Shown here piece by piece: positions 6,551 through 13,977 of a stretch of DNA of 24,557 nucleotides (its first letter is position 1; each line of letters begins with the position of its first letter). Under the pieces are notes generated by a model. It did no database searches, was not told the origin of the DNA, and saw only the letters and a list, made by a program, of their open reading frames with translations. The DNA is from a virus. Where the stretch lies: positions 1 to 24,557 of the IMG/VR virus record IMGVR_UViG_3300047273_000056; one strand, 5' to 3'. The position numbers and the translations under genes were made by a program.

Positions 6551-7534
6551 ATGTCCAATACAGAACAGTCGAATAGTGGTTACGACTCTAAAAAGTCCAC
6601 GAATGAGGCAGTCGGGCCTCTTACAACAGAATCTCTAGCAGAAATGCTCAGAGGAGATCTTGCAGCCGACCCGCAAGATACGACCACCGCTGAGGACGAG
6701 AACAATACAGCGGAAGCCCATGAAGATGCTAGCTCTCCGGAGGAATCCGAAGCAGTAGCCGAAGATGGCGAAGAAGTTCCTTCACAGACTGAAGAACACA
6801 ACGAAGACCAAGCGGAAAACCTACCAAAGGGTTTTAAGAAGCGCATTGATAAGCTGACTGCCAAGCGAAAGCAGGCTGAAGCTGAAATTGAGCGACTTAA
6901 GGCTGAGTTGGAAGAAGCTAATAACAGAACGACAGAAGTGCCGGTTCCTGTTGTTAGAACGGACAACCCTTACTCCCATCTCGATTCTCCTGACAAAATC
7001 AGGAACGAAATGGATAAGGCCAGGAAGGTTAGATATTGGGCCGAAGAAAACTCTGATGGTTGCACCGTAACCAATCCAGACGGATCTGAGTCCGAATATT
7101 CCGCAAGACAGGTAAAGGAAATCAAGCTTAATGCCCTGAAAGCCTTAGATGAGCATCTGCCAAAGCAGGCTGCTTTTATCACAGAAAAGGTAAAGATGGA
7201 CACCTACGCCGAGAGCGAGTACTCTTGGTGGAAGAAAAAGGAAGCCAGAGAACGAGTGATAGCCGATAAGTTTATCAGTGCGTTCCCTGAGATTACCAAG
7301 TTCCCTGACTATAAGGTCGTAGTTGGTGATTATATTGCAGGATTTACCAGCCGGGAAGCCAAGCTCAAGGCAAACACCGCTGGTTCAGTTAATAGAGCAC
7401 CTGTAGTTCCCAAGTCTTCATATGCTCCGGCCACTCAATCGCAAAGAGATACTAGTGCGAAAGAGTCCAAGCAGCGGTTCATGCAAACTACACGATCCGA
7501 GGACCTTGCAGATTATCTCAAATCTATCCTCTAA
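6551..7534 (+). CDS. Capsid scaffolding / assembly protein
   Basis: This 327-residue protein has the layout of a scaffold, placed immediately before the capsid gene. Residues 1-95 are strongly acidic and disordered-looking (many Glu, Asp, Ser, Thr). Residues about 96-130 are a charged heptad-type coiled coil (KRIDKLTAKRKQAEAEIERL). The middle is helical with a tryptophan-rich part (YSWWKKKEARER), and the C-terminus is basic, then amphipathic (DLADYLKSIL). Scaffolds line the inside of the prohead, bind the capsid protein through a C-terminal helix and leave before DNA fills the head. No protease signature is seen in it. The gene is first after the promoter at 6456-6485 and has no Shine-Dalgarno sequence. 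The call rests on composition and position. Confidence 0.75.
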   Translation: MSNTEQSNSGYDSKKSTNEAVGPLTTESLAEMLRGDLAADPQDTTTAEDENNTAEAHEDASSPEESEAVAEDGEEVPSQTEEHNEDQAENLPKGFKKRIDKLTAKRKQAEAEIERLKAELEEANNRTTEVPVPVVRTDNPYSHLDSPDKIRNEMDKARKVRYWAEENSDGCTVTNPDGSESEYSARQVKEIKLNALKALDEHLPKQAAFITEKVKMDTYAESEYSWWKKKEARERVIADKFISAFPEITKFPDYKVVVGDYIAGFTSREAKLKANTAGSVNRAPVVPKSSYAPATQSQRDTSAKESKQRFMQTTRSEDLADYLKSIL

Positions 7535-7560
7535 CCCCCCTATACAGAAAATATACTACT

Positions 7561-8616
7561 ATGGCCCTTCTTACAGAAAGAAACATCGTCAGCGGCAAGC
7601 GTGAAGACCTTGCTGACCTGATCTCCCTTGTTGACGCAAAGGAAACCCCCTTCACCTCCATGGCGAAGAAGGGTTCCAAACCCGGCAACACTCACTTCCG
7701 CTGGCAGGTCGATTCCCTTCCGTCTCCCCAGACTGGTGGTGTCATCGATGGCACGGATGTGTCTGCCTATGACAATTATGTCAACAACGGCGGCACTCAG
7801 TACAGAGCTGAGCTGTCGAACAACATCCAGATCTTCCGCAGAGCTGTCAGAGTTTCCAAGCTCTCGCTCGACATCGCTAATGTTGCTGGTGTCCGTGACG
7901 AGCTTGCTAACAATGTCGCTAAGGGCATCACGATGCTTAAGCGCGACATGGAAAAGACCTTCTGCGGTAACTCCGGTGTTCAGGACGAAACTGGTTCCGT
8001 TCCTTACCTCACCAGAGGTCTCGACAAGTGGCTGACGCATTCTGGTGCTACCAATCAGGCCAGCGTTTCGGCTGATGGTCACGACACCCTCTACGCCGTC
8101 CCTGCTGCTTGGAGACTCCCAGATGCTTCCAGACTTACTGGATCTATCGCTTCTGGTGCTCTTACCGAAACATCGATTCAGGATGTCTTGACCTCGATGT
8201 TCAACCAGACTGGTCAGTTCCGTGATGTCGATGGTCTTGTCGGTACTGCTGTCAAGCGTGCCTTCACGAACCTGGCCTTCACGACCAAGGTTGAAACAGG
8301 TGCTACTAACTCCTCCGCTGCCTCCGTTGTCCGCACTCTTAACAGAGAGCAGGGCGAATCCTCTTACATCTCGTCTATCGATGTGTTTGAAGGCGATTTC
8401 GGCAGAGTCCGTCTGCATCCTTCCGTGTTCCTGCTTTCGGAAAACAAGGGTTACCTGATTCCCTTTGACAAGGTTGAAATCAAGTACGGCGGTAATGTCG
8501 CTCAGGTGACAGAACTTCCGGACTATGGTGCTGGTCCCGCTCGCCTTATCGAGGCTGTGGCTGCTCTTGCGGTCCACAACCCCCTCGCTTTCGGTAAGCT
8601 TGATCTGTCGGCTTAA
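7561..8616 (+). CDS. Major capsid protein, SU10/DUF5309-like HK97 fold
   Basis: This 351-residue protein forms the icosahedral shell. Its N-terminal pattern (KREDLADLISLVDAKETPF, then a GKxHFRWQVD-type strand, then VIDGTDV) and its middle (RAVRVSKLSLDIANVAG, LKRDMEKTFCGN) match the SU10 capsid family as I know it, with the long spine-helix segment around residues 100-145. The length is usual. Codon choice is shifted toward C-ending codons (CTC, GTC, TCC, CGC) compared with the T-ending neighbours, as expected for the most abundant virion protein. It is 26 bases after the scaffold gene. That leader (CCCCCCTATACAGAAAATAT) has no Shine-Dalgarno sequence but is A-rich. The stop at 8614-8616 is directly followed by the next start. 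Confidence 0.9.
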   Translation: MALLTERNIVSGKREDLADLISLVDAKETPFTSMAKKGSKPGNTHFRWQVDSLPSPQTGGVIDGTDVSAYDNYVNNGGTQYRAELSNNIQIFRRAVRVSKLSLDIANVAGVRDELANNVAKGITMLKRDMEKTFCGNSGVQDETGSVPYLTRGLDKWLTHSGATNQASVSADGHDTLYAVPAAWRLPDASRLTGSIASGALTETSIQDVLTSMFNQTGQFRDVDGLVGTAVKRAFTNLAFTTKVETGATNSSAASVVRTLNREQGESSYISSIDVFEGDFGRVRLHPSVFLLSENKGYLIPFDKVEIKYGGNVAQVTELPDYGAGPARLIEAVAALAVHNPLAFGKLDLSA

Positions 8617-8982
8617 GTGAACGGCCTGGTCCAACACCTGGCAGAAGTTATCCCAGACCATCTCCGCAAGGATGTGGAAAGGGAGCTTCTGACCGGGTGG
8701 CGGATGCAGGAGGCCTCTGCACGGCATCATGCTGATCAGCTTGGTGCTTTTCACAAAAACCTTGAAGCCAAGGATATGGGTAAGCTTGGCAGAAAGATTG
8801 CTAGCATTCCCCCGGAATCATACCACTACTGGGGCCATAGACTTGGATACGAATGTTGGAGCGATAAAGCTTTTATGGACGAGTTCCTTCGGGACAATCC
8901 TAACTGCGGTGTAAATTACGGCAAGCGCACCATGGTCGGTGGGGCCAAAGAGTTTGTCGATCAATTTGGAAAGAAAATTTGA
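8617..8982 (+). CDS. Small protein between capsid and adaptor genes, 121 aa
   Basis: This 121-residue, mostly helical protein is not recognised. It has an N-terminal helix pair (HLRKDVERELLTGWRMQEASA), a histidine-rich spot (ARHHADQ), then a compact part with SIPPESYHYWGHRLGYECW, FMDEFLRDNP and a glycine-rich end (GKRTMVGG). Genes at this place encode small head-completion or capsid-associated proteins in many podoviruses, which is only a hint. The GTG at 8617-8619 follows the capsid stop with zero spacing. The TGA at 8980-8982 overlaps the TTG of the adaptor in TTGA. Re-initiation after the heavily translated capsid gene would fit. Confidence 0.7.
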   Translation: MNGLVQHLAEVIPDHLRKDVERELLTGWRMQEASARHHADQLGAFHKNLEAKDMGKLGRKIASIPPESYHYWGHRLGYECWSDKAFMDEFLRDNPNCGVNYGKRTMVGGAKEFVDQFGKKI

Positions 8983-9749
8983 GAACAACTGATTTCAGCA
9001 CCATACTTTTCGAGGCCTTGCAACTAGCAGGCCTTGATCGTTATTTCATCTCTGATGAGACATTTGGGCAGGTTCGTGACATTACCAACCAGCGTCTACG
9101 CATGGCCTGGGAGTCACAGCAGTGGCCTGAGCTTATTAAGATTGTAAGCGTTGCTATCACTATTGATGGAAATGGCGTACAGTCAGCCGCAATGCCAAGT
9201 GATGCCGGAGAAATCTTTGATTGTTATAACAACGATCCTAGGGTTACCAATAAAGCCTTAAGCGTTCCGTTTGATCTATATTCAGAGAATGGTTCTAATA
9301 AACTTCTCTTTAACTTAGACAACCTTACATCTGTATGGGTCCGCTACAGGATTAAAAAGCCTACAATCTTTGGGTCTAAATATGACAACACGACTACCTA
9401 TTACCTTGGTTCCCAAGTCTATTTTGATTCGGGATCTACTTCTGGTACTTATACACCTGTCGTTGGCAGGCCTCATGCTGGCAACTTTTATACCTGCCTA
9501 GTCAGCTCTACCACCCCAGGCACTAATCCTACTGCCAACAGCGCACAGTGGGAAAAAGTCGAACTGCCGTATATCTTTGGCACATATTTGACTAGAGCTT
9601 TTGTTGCTGATAACCTTAGGTCAGAACTTCAATTTGAAGCAGCTAATGCTGCGGAAAACGATGCATCAATTGCCATGGATCTTGAAGTTGACAAACTTCT
9701 CAGACAACAGGGCCAGATGCCTAAACTTAGATTTAACAATCCATACTAA
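8979..9749 (+). CDS. Head-tail adaptor (tail tubular A-like) with inserted carbohydrate-module-like segment
   Basis: This 256-residue protein is called the adaptor ring below the portal. The N-terminal part has the typical pattern of podoviral adaptors (FSTILFEALQLAGL, then ITNQRLRMAWESQQWPEL), it follows the capsid gene, and it ends in a helix with LLRQQGQMPKLRFNNPY. Residues about 135-193 form an insertion with the spacing of a small chitin-binding-type carbohydrate module: Tyr141/Tyr142, LGSQV, GNFYTCLV, Pro, and Trp191. The start is a TTG (8979-8981) overlapping the preceding stop; no ATG lies in the first 35 residues. The gene ends one base before the next ATG. Confidence 0.75.
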   Translation: MRTTDFSTILFEALQLAGLDRYFISDETFGQVRDITNQRLRMAWESQQWPELIKIVSVAITIDGNGVQSAAMPSDAGEIFDCYNNDPRVTNKALSVPFDLYSENGSNKLLFNLDNLTSVWVRYRIKKPTIFGSKYDNTTTYYLGSQVYFDSGSTSGTYTPVVGRPHAGNFYTCLVSSTTPGTNPTANSAQWEKVELPYIFGTYLTRAFVADNLRSELQFEAANAAENDASIAMDLEVDKLLRQQGQMPKLRFNNPY

Positions 9750-9750
9750 C

Positions 9751-10050
9751 ATGTCAAACATCTCCTTCTCCTCTCCTTTTATCCGGAAATTTATTCACGC
9801 TACAGTAACTGTAGGCACTAGTGCTAGTACTGCCCTTGCGGTTGCAACAGCTTCTGAACGCCGCATTAGCGTCATCATCCAGAACCAACACGCTACGGCC
9901 CTGGTGACTGTGTTCTTTGCTGCGACTGGCACGGACGGCCTGAAGGTCAAGGCTGGCGAAAGCATCTCGCTTGATAACTACAACGGCATCGTGCGTTGTG
10001 TTTCTGATACCGCTGCTACCCCTGTCCATATCGCCTACGCCACGGCATAA
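9751..10050 (+). CDS. Small beta-rich virion-type protein, 99 aa
   Basis: This 99-residue protein has alternating small and hydrophobic residues (HATVTVGTSAS, RRISVIIQNQ, LVTVFFAATG, KVKAGESISL) predicting a beta sandwich. Its end is IAYATA. Such proteins in phage structural modules are often decoration or fibre-associated proteins; no family is named. I chose ATG 9751, two bases after the adaptor stop, over an in-frame ATG at 9601 that would overlap the adaptor by about 150 bases. The third codon position is richer in G and C in the second half than in neighbouring genes. The TAA overlaps the next ATG as TAATG. Confidence 0.75.
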   Translation: MSNISFSSPFIRKFIHATVTVGTSASTALAVATASERRISVIIQNQHATALVTVFFAATGTDGLKVKAGESISLDNYNGIVRCVSDTAATPVHIAYATA

Positions 10051-10874
10051 TGGGCGTTGACCTCCATCGGATCGGCACAGGCATCTCGTCCGGCACTAGC
10101 CGTACCGGGTTCGGGAACATCGTTTCGTTTCCTAGCGTCCCATCCTTCCCTGCTAATGGGTCGTACAACAGCACTTTGAACAATGTCGTATATCCGATTG
10201 CCGAGGGCGGTGAGTCAGTAACTGTTGACGCAATTGCATATCCTAGTCAATTCTGCGATGTTACGGTAAAGAATGATGGGTCTGGAGGCACTTACACCGA
10301 TTGGTCAACCGCTACGAATATTGAGTATTTTACAAGCGGGACTATTACTACTATTACATCAACACAGACTCCTGTTGAGATGCCAGCCCCCCACGAAGGA
10401 ACTTACTTTGACTCAGAGGTGAAGGTTGAAGTATTTACACACGATGGTACTGGGAGTTCTACTGTAAGCGGAGATTGGGCTTACTATGCCGACAATACAT
10501 TAATTGTTGGTTCTCCTTCAACTGATCAACAGGCTGAAGTGCCTTCGGGAAGTAGCAGTTACCATAATAACGGCAAGTACGATACCTACGCTTGGGACGG
10601 TGCTGGTGCTATTGAGTCTATTACATTAGGTTCATTCTACGCCGATAACACCTTGATTTACAATTCAAACAATCAAACAGAAGTACCTTCTGGAAGTAGT
10701 AATTATTTCGACAACGGAACGACTACAAGTTACAAGTGGAATGGTTCTGGTGGGTACACAGCAACAGGCGGGGGTTCTTATTATGCCTATGGAACTTACA
10801 TCACTGGTGATGGCACTACTTCTTATTATTGGAGTAATGACGGAACTGGCGGCTACTACGATGAGACTGTATAA
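10050..10874 (+). CDS. Gly/Ser/Thr/Tyr-rich repeat fibre or decoration protein
   Basis: This 274-residue protein is low in charge and rich in Gly, Ser, Thr, Tyr and Asn, a beta-fibre composition. The C-terminal half has three repeats of about 50 residues starting near 145, 196 and 244. Each begins YYADNTLI or a variant. The first two continue with EVPSGSS(S/N)Y, and all contain a Y-x-W-(D/N/S)-G/N core followed by glycines. The last unit is shortened and ends the protein (GGYYDETV). The N-terminal 40 residues (GVDLHRIGTGISSGTSRTGF) differ in composition and may be the virion anchor. Head fibres and decoration proteins have this plan. ATG 10050 overlaps the previous stop (TAATG). Confidence 0.7.
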   Translation: MGVDLHRIGTGISSGTSRTGFGNIVSFPSVPSFPANGSYNSTLNNVVYPIAEGGESVTVDAIAYPSQFCDVTVKNDGSGGTYTDWSTATNIEYFTSGTITTITSTQTPVEMPAPHEGTYFDSEVKVEVFTHDGTGSSTVSGDWAYYADNTLIVGSPSTDQQAEVPSGSSSYHNNGKYDTYAWDGAGAIESITLGSFYADNTLIYNSNNQTEVPSGSSNYFDNGTTTSYKWNGSGGYTATGGGSYYAYGTYITGDGTTSYYWSNDGTGGYYDETV

Positions 10875-10876
10875 CA

Positions 10877-11062
10877 ATGACTACTGCTCCTAAAAAACTC
10901 CCAAAGGGTTGGGTTGCCTTTGTTCAAGGCACTAAAGCCCAACTGATTTCCGAACTCAAGAAGGACGGAAAATACTACGGACAACTGACCCTTATCTCCA
11001 AGCCCACCGAAGCCGAACTGAAGGCTGAACTCAAGCGTCTCAAAATCTCTCTCCCTGCCTAA
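10877..11062 (+). CDS. Small hypothetical protein, 61 aa
   Basis: This 61-residue basic protein has a short strand part (GWVAFVQG), then two helices (TKAQLISELKKDGKYYG and PTEAELKAELKRLKI). It could be a small chaperone of the preceding repeat protein or of the tail fibre, but nothing proves it. ATG 10877 is two bases after the previous stop. The next micro-gene starts one base after its stop. Confidence 0.65.
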   Translation: MTTAPKKLPKGWVAFVQGTKAQLISELKKDGKYYGQLTLISKPTEAELKAELKRLKISLPA

Positions 11063-11063
11063 T

Positions 11064-11171
11064 ATGCTTACCCTAATTCTGATCTCCATCTCGCTCCTTG
11101 GCGGTATCTATGTCGGCGCTCGCTACTCCGGCAAACTCCTTGCCATCTGGCACTCCATCACAGGTAAGTAA
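11064..11171 (+). CDS. Single-span membrane micro-protein, 35 aa
   Basis: The gene encodes 35 residues. An N-terminal hydrophobic segment, MLTLILISISLLGGIYVGA (residues 1-19), is long enough to cross a membrane and is followed by a short basic, aromatic tail (RYSGKLLAIWHSITGK). ATG 11064 is one base after the preceding stop, and the TAA at 11169-11171 overlaps the ATG of the nozzle gene as TAATG, so both ends fit the coupling pattern here. A holin-like or membrane-anchoring role is possible, but a lysis gene alone in the middle of a tail module would be unusual, and no endolysin is visible nearby. Confidence 0.6.
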   Translation: MLTLILISISLLGGIYVGARYSGKLLAIWHSITGK

Positions 11172-12817
11172 TGCCAGCTAGAGAGTATCTAGTCGATGGT
11201 GACCAGGGGTTCATCGGCTTGAACTCAAGGGACAATCCGTTGAATTTGGGCAAGAACTATGTTTCTAAATCCCAGAATTTCCGGATGGATCGTGGTATAG
11301 CAATACTACGCAAAGGTACTAAGCGTCTTACTGATGCTGGTTTAGCTGCCCTAGGGAACATCTATGGTGCTTGTTCTTACACTAAATCAGATGGCACTGA
11401 AAGGATGATCCTTGTATTTTCAGACAGAATAGCTGTCTACAATCAGGAAACGCAGGCAATAGAAAACACTGTTACCTTTCCGGCTGGAGAGACAATAATT
11501 GCGTCTGACGATGTTGATGTGTATCAGGCTCAAGGAATTGGCTATGTCTATATTTGCCGGGGATTTTCCAAGTCTGTTTTAAGATGGAATGGGGTTAACA
11601 CTGCAGGATCAGTTGTTACACCTGGGGTAGGAACCCATCATAACTATCCACCTACACGGCAGGCTGTTTATTACGGCAACCGTCACATTGTTCAAACAGA
11701 TGGAAATAGCTTTAGCGTAAGTCACTACCTAGATGACAATGCCTGGTCTGCTCTTGATATGTTTAATATCAATGATGGATCCAGCGACAGGTTAATTGCC
11801 ATAACTCCATGGACCCTTAACGAGTTTGTGATCTTTATGCGTAACAGCGTCTTCTATTGCGCTGTTGGCGTAGGAGCCGAGCTAGATGGTCAAGCGGCCC
11901 AGGAGTCCAATTCTTATGTAAAGTCGCTTGCTAGCGATATTGGATGCATTGCCAGGGGGTCTGCCATCCAAGCTGCAGGAGGGATTCTATTCCTTTCGGA
12001 TAATGGCATCTATATGCTTAATCCTGCCGGAGCCGCTCAGGGTGGGGTAAATACCCCTGAAGGGATGAGACTTCTTGCTTTGGCTGAGCCGATCTCAGCT
12101 CCAATAAACGATGTCATTGCTAGAGTAAATTATAACTATGTAGACAAGGCTACGGCAATTTACTGGGAAAACAGATACTACATAGCTGTTCCTCTTGATT
12201 CTAGCACTAAAAATAACGCCGTATTGGTGTATAATTTTGTTAACAAAGCATGGGAATCCGTTGATGTTTACCCGGAAAACTTTGACATTAAACAGTTTAT
12301 TGTAGCAAAGCGTGGAAGCAAAAGACGCTTGTTTGCGATAGATGGCGAAGAGGGCGTGTTTTTGTTAGAAGAAAACAACTGGGATGAGTACGGCGGTGCT
12401 ACAGGTCTTCCTCGCCTTCCGGGGGCAGGACAGGTTGACACTTTTGTGTTAAACACTGCTTCAGCTATCCTTCAAGCATCTGAATTCCAAGCTAACCAGA
12501 TCCAAGGTCAGTTAATAACTAGAGCATACTCTTTTGACACAAACAAAGAAAAGCGTTTCTCTGGTATTCAAACAGATATTTTTGCCCCAGGTGGCGGCAT
12601 TGTATATGCGTCTGTACTAACAAGTAATCCTGACATTGAAAGCGAACTTATTCGATATGGTATAAACGCAGATGAAGACACGATCCTTAGGCTTCCTGTT
12701 AGAAAATGTGGTCAATACCTTCAGGCTAAGTATGTTACAACTAACTCAAGACCCCAAATTCATTCAATAACAACCAGCGCAATTGTCGTTGGATATAACC
12801 ATAAATCTCAAAAATAA
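11171..12817 (+). CDS. Tail nozzle / stabilisation protein (beta-propeller type)
   Basis: This 548-residue protein is beta-rich throughout, with repeated strand pairs and turns (YSYTKSDGTERMILVFSD, YVYICRGFSK, GGILFLSDNGIYML, KRRLFAIDGEEGVFLLEE). The N-terminus (GFIGLNSRDNPLNLGKNYV, then SQNFRMDRGIAILRKG) is the opening typical of phage nozzle and P22 gp10-like proteins. In podoviruses this protein forms the ring below the adaptor and extends the DNA channel. Its size is normal. It sits between small decoration genes and the tail fibre, an order that supports the call. ATG 11171 and the stop are both fused to neighbours through TAATG, at 11169-11173 and 12815-12819. Confidence 0.75.
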   Translation: MPAREYLVDGDQGFIGLNSRDNPLNLGKNYVSKSQNFRMDRGIAILRKGTKRLTDAGLAALGNIYGACSYTKSDGTERMILVFSDRIAVYNQETQAIENTVTFPAGETIIASDDVDVYQAQGIGYVYICRGFSKSVLRWNGVNTAGSVVTPGVGTHHNYPPTRQAVYYGNRHIVQTDGNSFSVSHYLDDNAWSALDMFNINDGSSDRLIAITPWTLNEFVIFMRNSVFYCAVGVGAELDGQAAQESNSYVKSLASDIGCIARGSAIQAAGGILFLSDNGIYMLNPAGAAQGGVNTPEGMRLLALAEPISAPINDVIARVNYNYVDKATAIYWENRYYIAVPLDSSTKNNAVLVYNFVNKAWESVDVYPENFDIKQFIVAKRGSKRRLFAIDGEEGVFLLEENNWDEYGGATGLPRLPGAGQVDTFVLNTASAILQASEFQANQIQGQLITRAYSFDTNKEKRFSGIQTDIFAPGGGIVYASVLTSNPDIESELIRYGINADEDTILRLPVRKCGQYLQAKYVTTNSRPQIHSITTSAIVVGYNHKSQK

Positions 12818-13974
12818 TGCCTCAAATTCAATGCCCAATTGACTATGTGCCTCTTCAACAGGTTACAGCAGCCAATCTTAACGCTCATGTAAATAGTGCC
12901 GTTATACTTCCTGGGATCATTACTGACCAGACCAACCTCGCTGCTAATACAGTTGCCTCTGGTGATTCTGTCCTGCTGTACGATCTGTCTGCCACGGCCT
13001 TGCGTGAGGCTAATGTCTCTGATGTGCTTGGGTCTAATGTACCTGTCACAACCTCCGCTATCACGGCTGGCGCTAACAGCGACATTCTCGTTACGCCTAA
13101 TGACGGTACTATCGTCACCGGGCAATCGTACACCTCTGCGGATGGCTTGACTGTCACGGTCACTTCTACGGCTCACATTTTGACGGTAGGACAGGTCATC
13201 CTAGTAACGGCGGCTGGAACTGGTTATAACGGCACATTCCGGGTGGCTACCATCGCTACAAACTCGTTTACCTATGTAATGACTACGGCGGCTACGGCTG
13301 GGTCTGGAACGCTTTCGTACACGAAGAAGGGTCTTGTTAAGAACCTTGCAAATAAGTCAATTGCTGGAAACCTGTATGTTGATGGAACTACGGAAGTTAA
13401 TGGTTCTGCTAAGTTTTCTCAAAGCGTTTTAGCCTCTGGGTCTGTCACAGCTTCTGGTTCATTTACATCTAGCGGGACGGCTAATTTTACAGGGGCGTTG
13501 CAAGTCAACGGTACTGTCGGTTATGTGCTTACTGAGATTGTAGAGGAGACGCTTGCTTCTTGGTCAGCGGCTTCTGCTGGCGTTCAGTCTGCTGTTGTAA
13601 CAACTGCTTCTTTCACAAAACCCGCTGACGAAATCTGGGTTTTAGAAATTGAAGGAACTTGGACTATGGTAAGAGGATATGGTGCTAGTTATGCTTTCAG
13701 GTATTCTACGGAAACATTTAGAACAGGTGCATATCTAAAAATTGATGGCGACTACTCAAGCGGGGTTACTGCATTATCTTCACGCTCTATTCAGCATAGT
13801 TGGGTAGTCCCACTTGGAACGGCTTTAACTGCAAGAACTGTTGCCGTAGATGTTCTTGTAGGTTCAGGTTCTCAATTAAATATGTTTGGAAACACCTCTC
13901 TTTATACGGACATAATTACAACTGGAACTCTCCCTGTGTCCAAGTTCCGCATCTACAAATACAAGACTGCCTAA
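12817..13974 (+). CDS. Tail fibre / receptor-binding protein
   Basis: This 385-residue protein shows the plan of a fibre. Residues 1-60 are an anchor-like part (CPIDYVPLQQVTAANLNAHV, then LPGIITDQTNL). Residues about 90-172 are a beta module (TVGQVILVTAAGTGYNGTFR, FTYVMTT). Residues 185-230 are a Ser/Gly/Thr collagen-like or beta-helical shaft (SGSVTASGSFTSSGTANFTG). The tail from about 240 is a beta-sandwich tip, with Trp, Tyr and a final RIYKYKTA. Codon third positions change near base 13330: upstream is rich in C and G endings, downstream T and A. That suggests the two halves have different histories. It is followed three bases later by the next gene. Confidence 0.75.
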   Translation: MPQIQCPIDYVPLQQVTAANLNAHVNSAVILPGIITDQTNLAANTVASGDSVLLYDLSATALREANVSDVLGSNVPVTTSAITAGANSDILVTPNDGTIVTGQSYTSADGLTVTVTSTAHILTVGQVILVTAAGTGYNGTFRVATIATNSFTYVMTTAATAGSGTLSYTKKGLVKNLANKSIAGNLYVDGTTEVNGSAKFSQSVLASGSVTASGSFTSSGTANFTGALQVNGTVGYVLTEIVEETLASWSAASAGVQSAVVTTASFTKPADEIWVLEIEGTWTMVRGYGASYAFRYSTETFRTGAYLKIDGDYSSGVTALSSRSIQHSWVVPLGTALTARTVAVDVLVGSGSQLNMFGNTSLYTDIITTGTLPVSKFRIYKYKTA

Positions 13975-13977
13975 TTT

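Noticed and set aside
7540-8754. A 404-codon minus-strand frame opposite the capsid gene
   Set aside because: It lies fully over a capsid gene with strong family features. Its protein is Ser/Arg/Val-rich without a recognisable fold, and such antisense frames follow from the codon bias of the + strand. The same applies to minus frames at 1276-1866, 5463-6173, 19760-20659 and 21527-22168.
9601-9750. Earlier ATG for the 99-residue gene
   Set aside because: It would overlap most of the end of the adaptor gene in another frame; ATG 9751 follows the adaptor stop, as elsewhere in the window.
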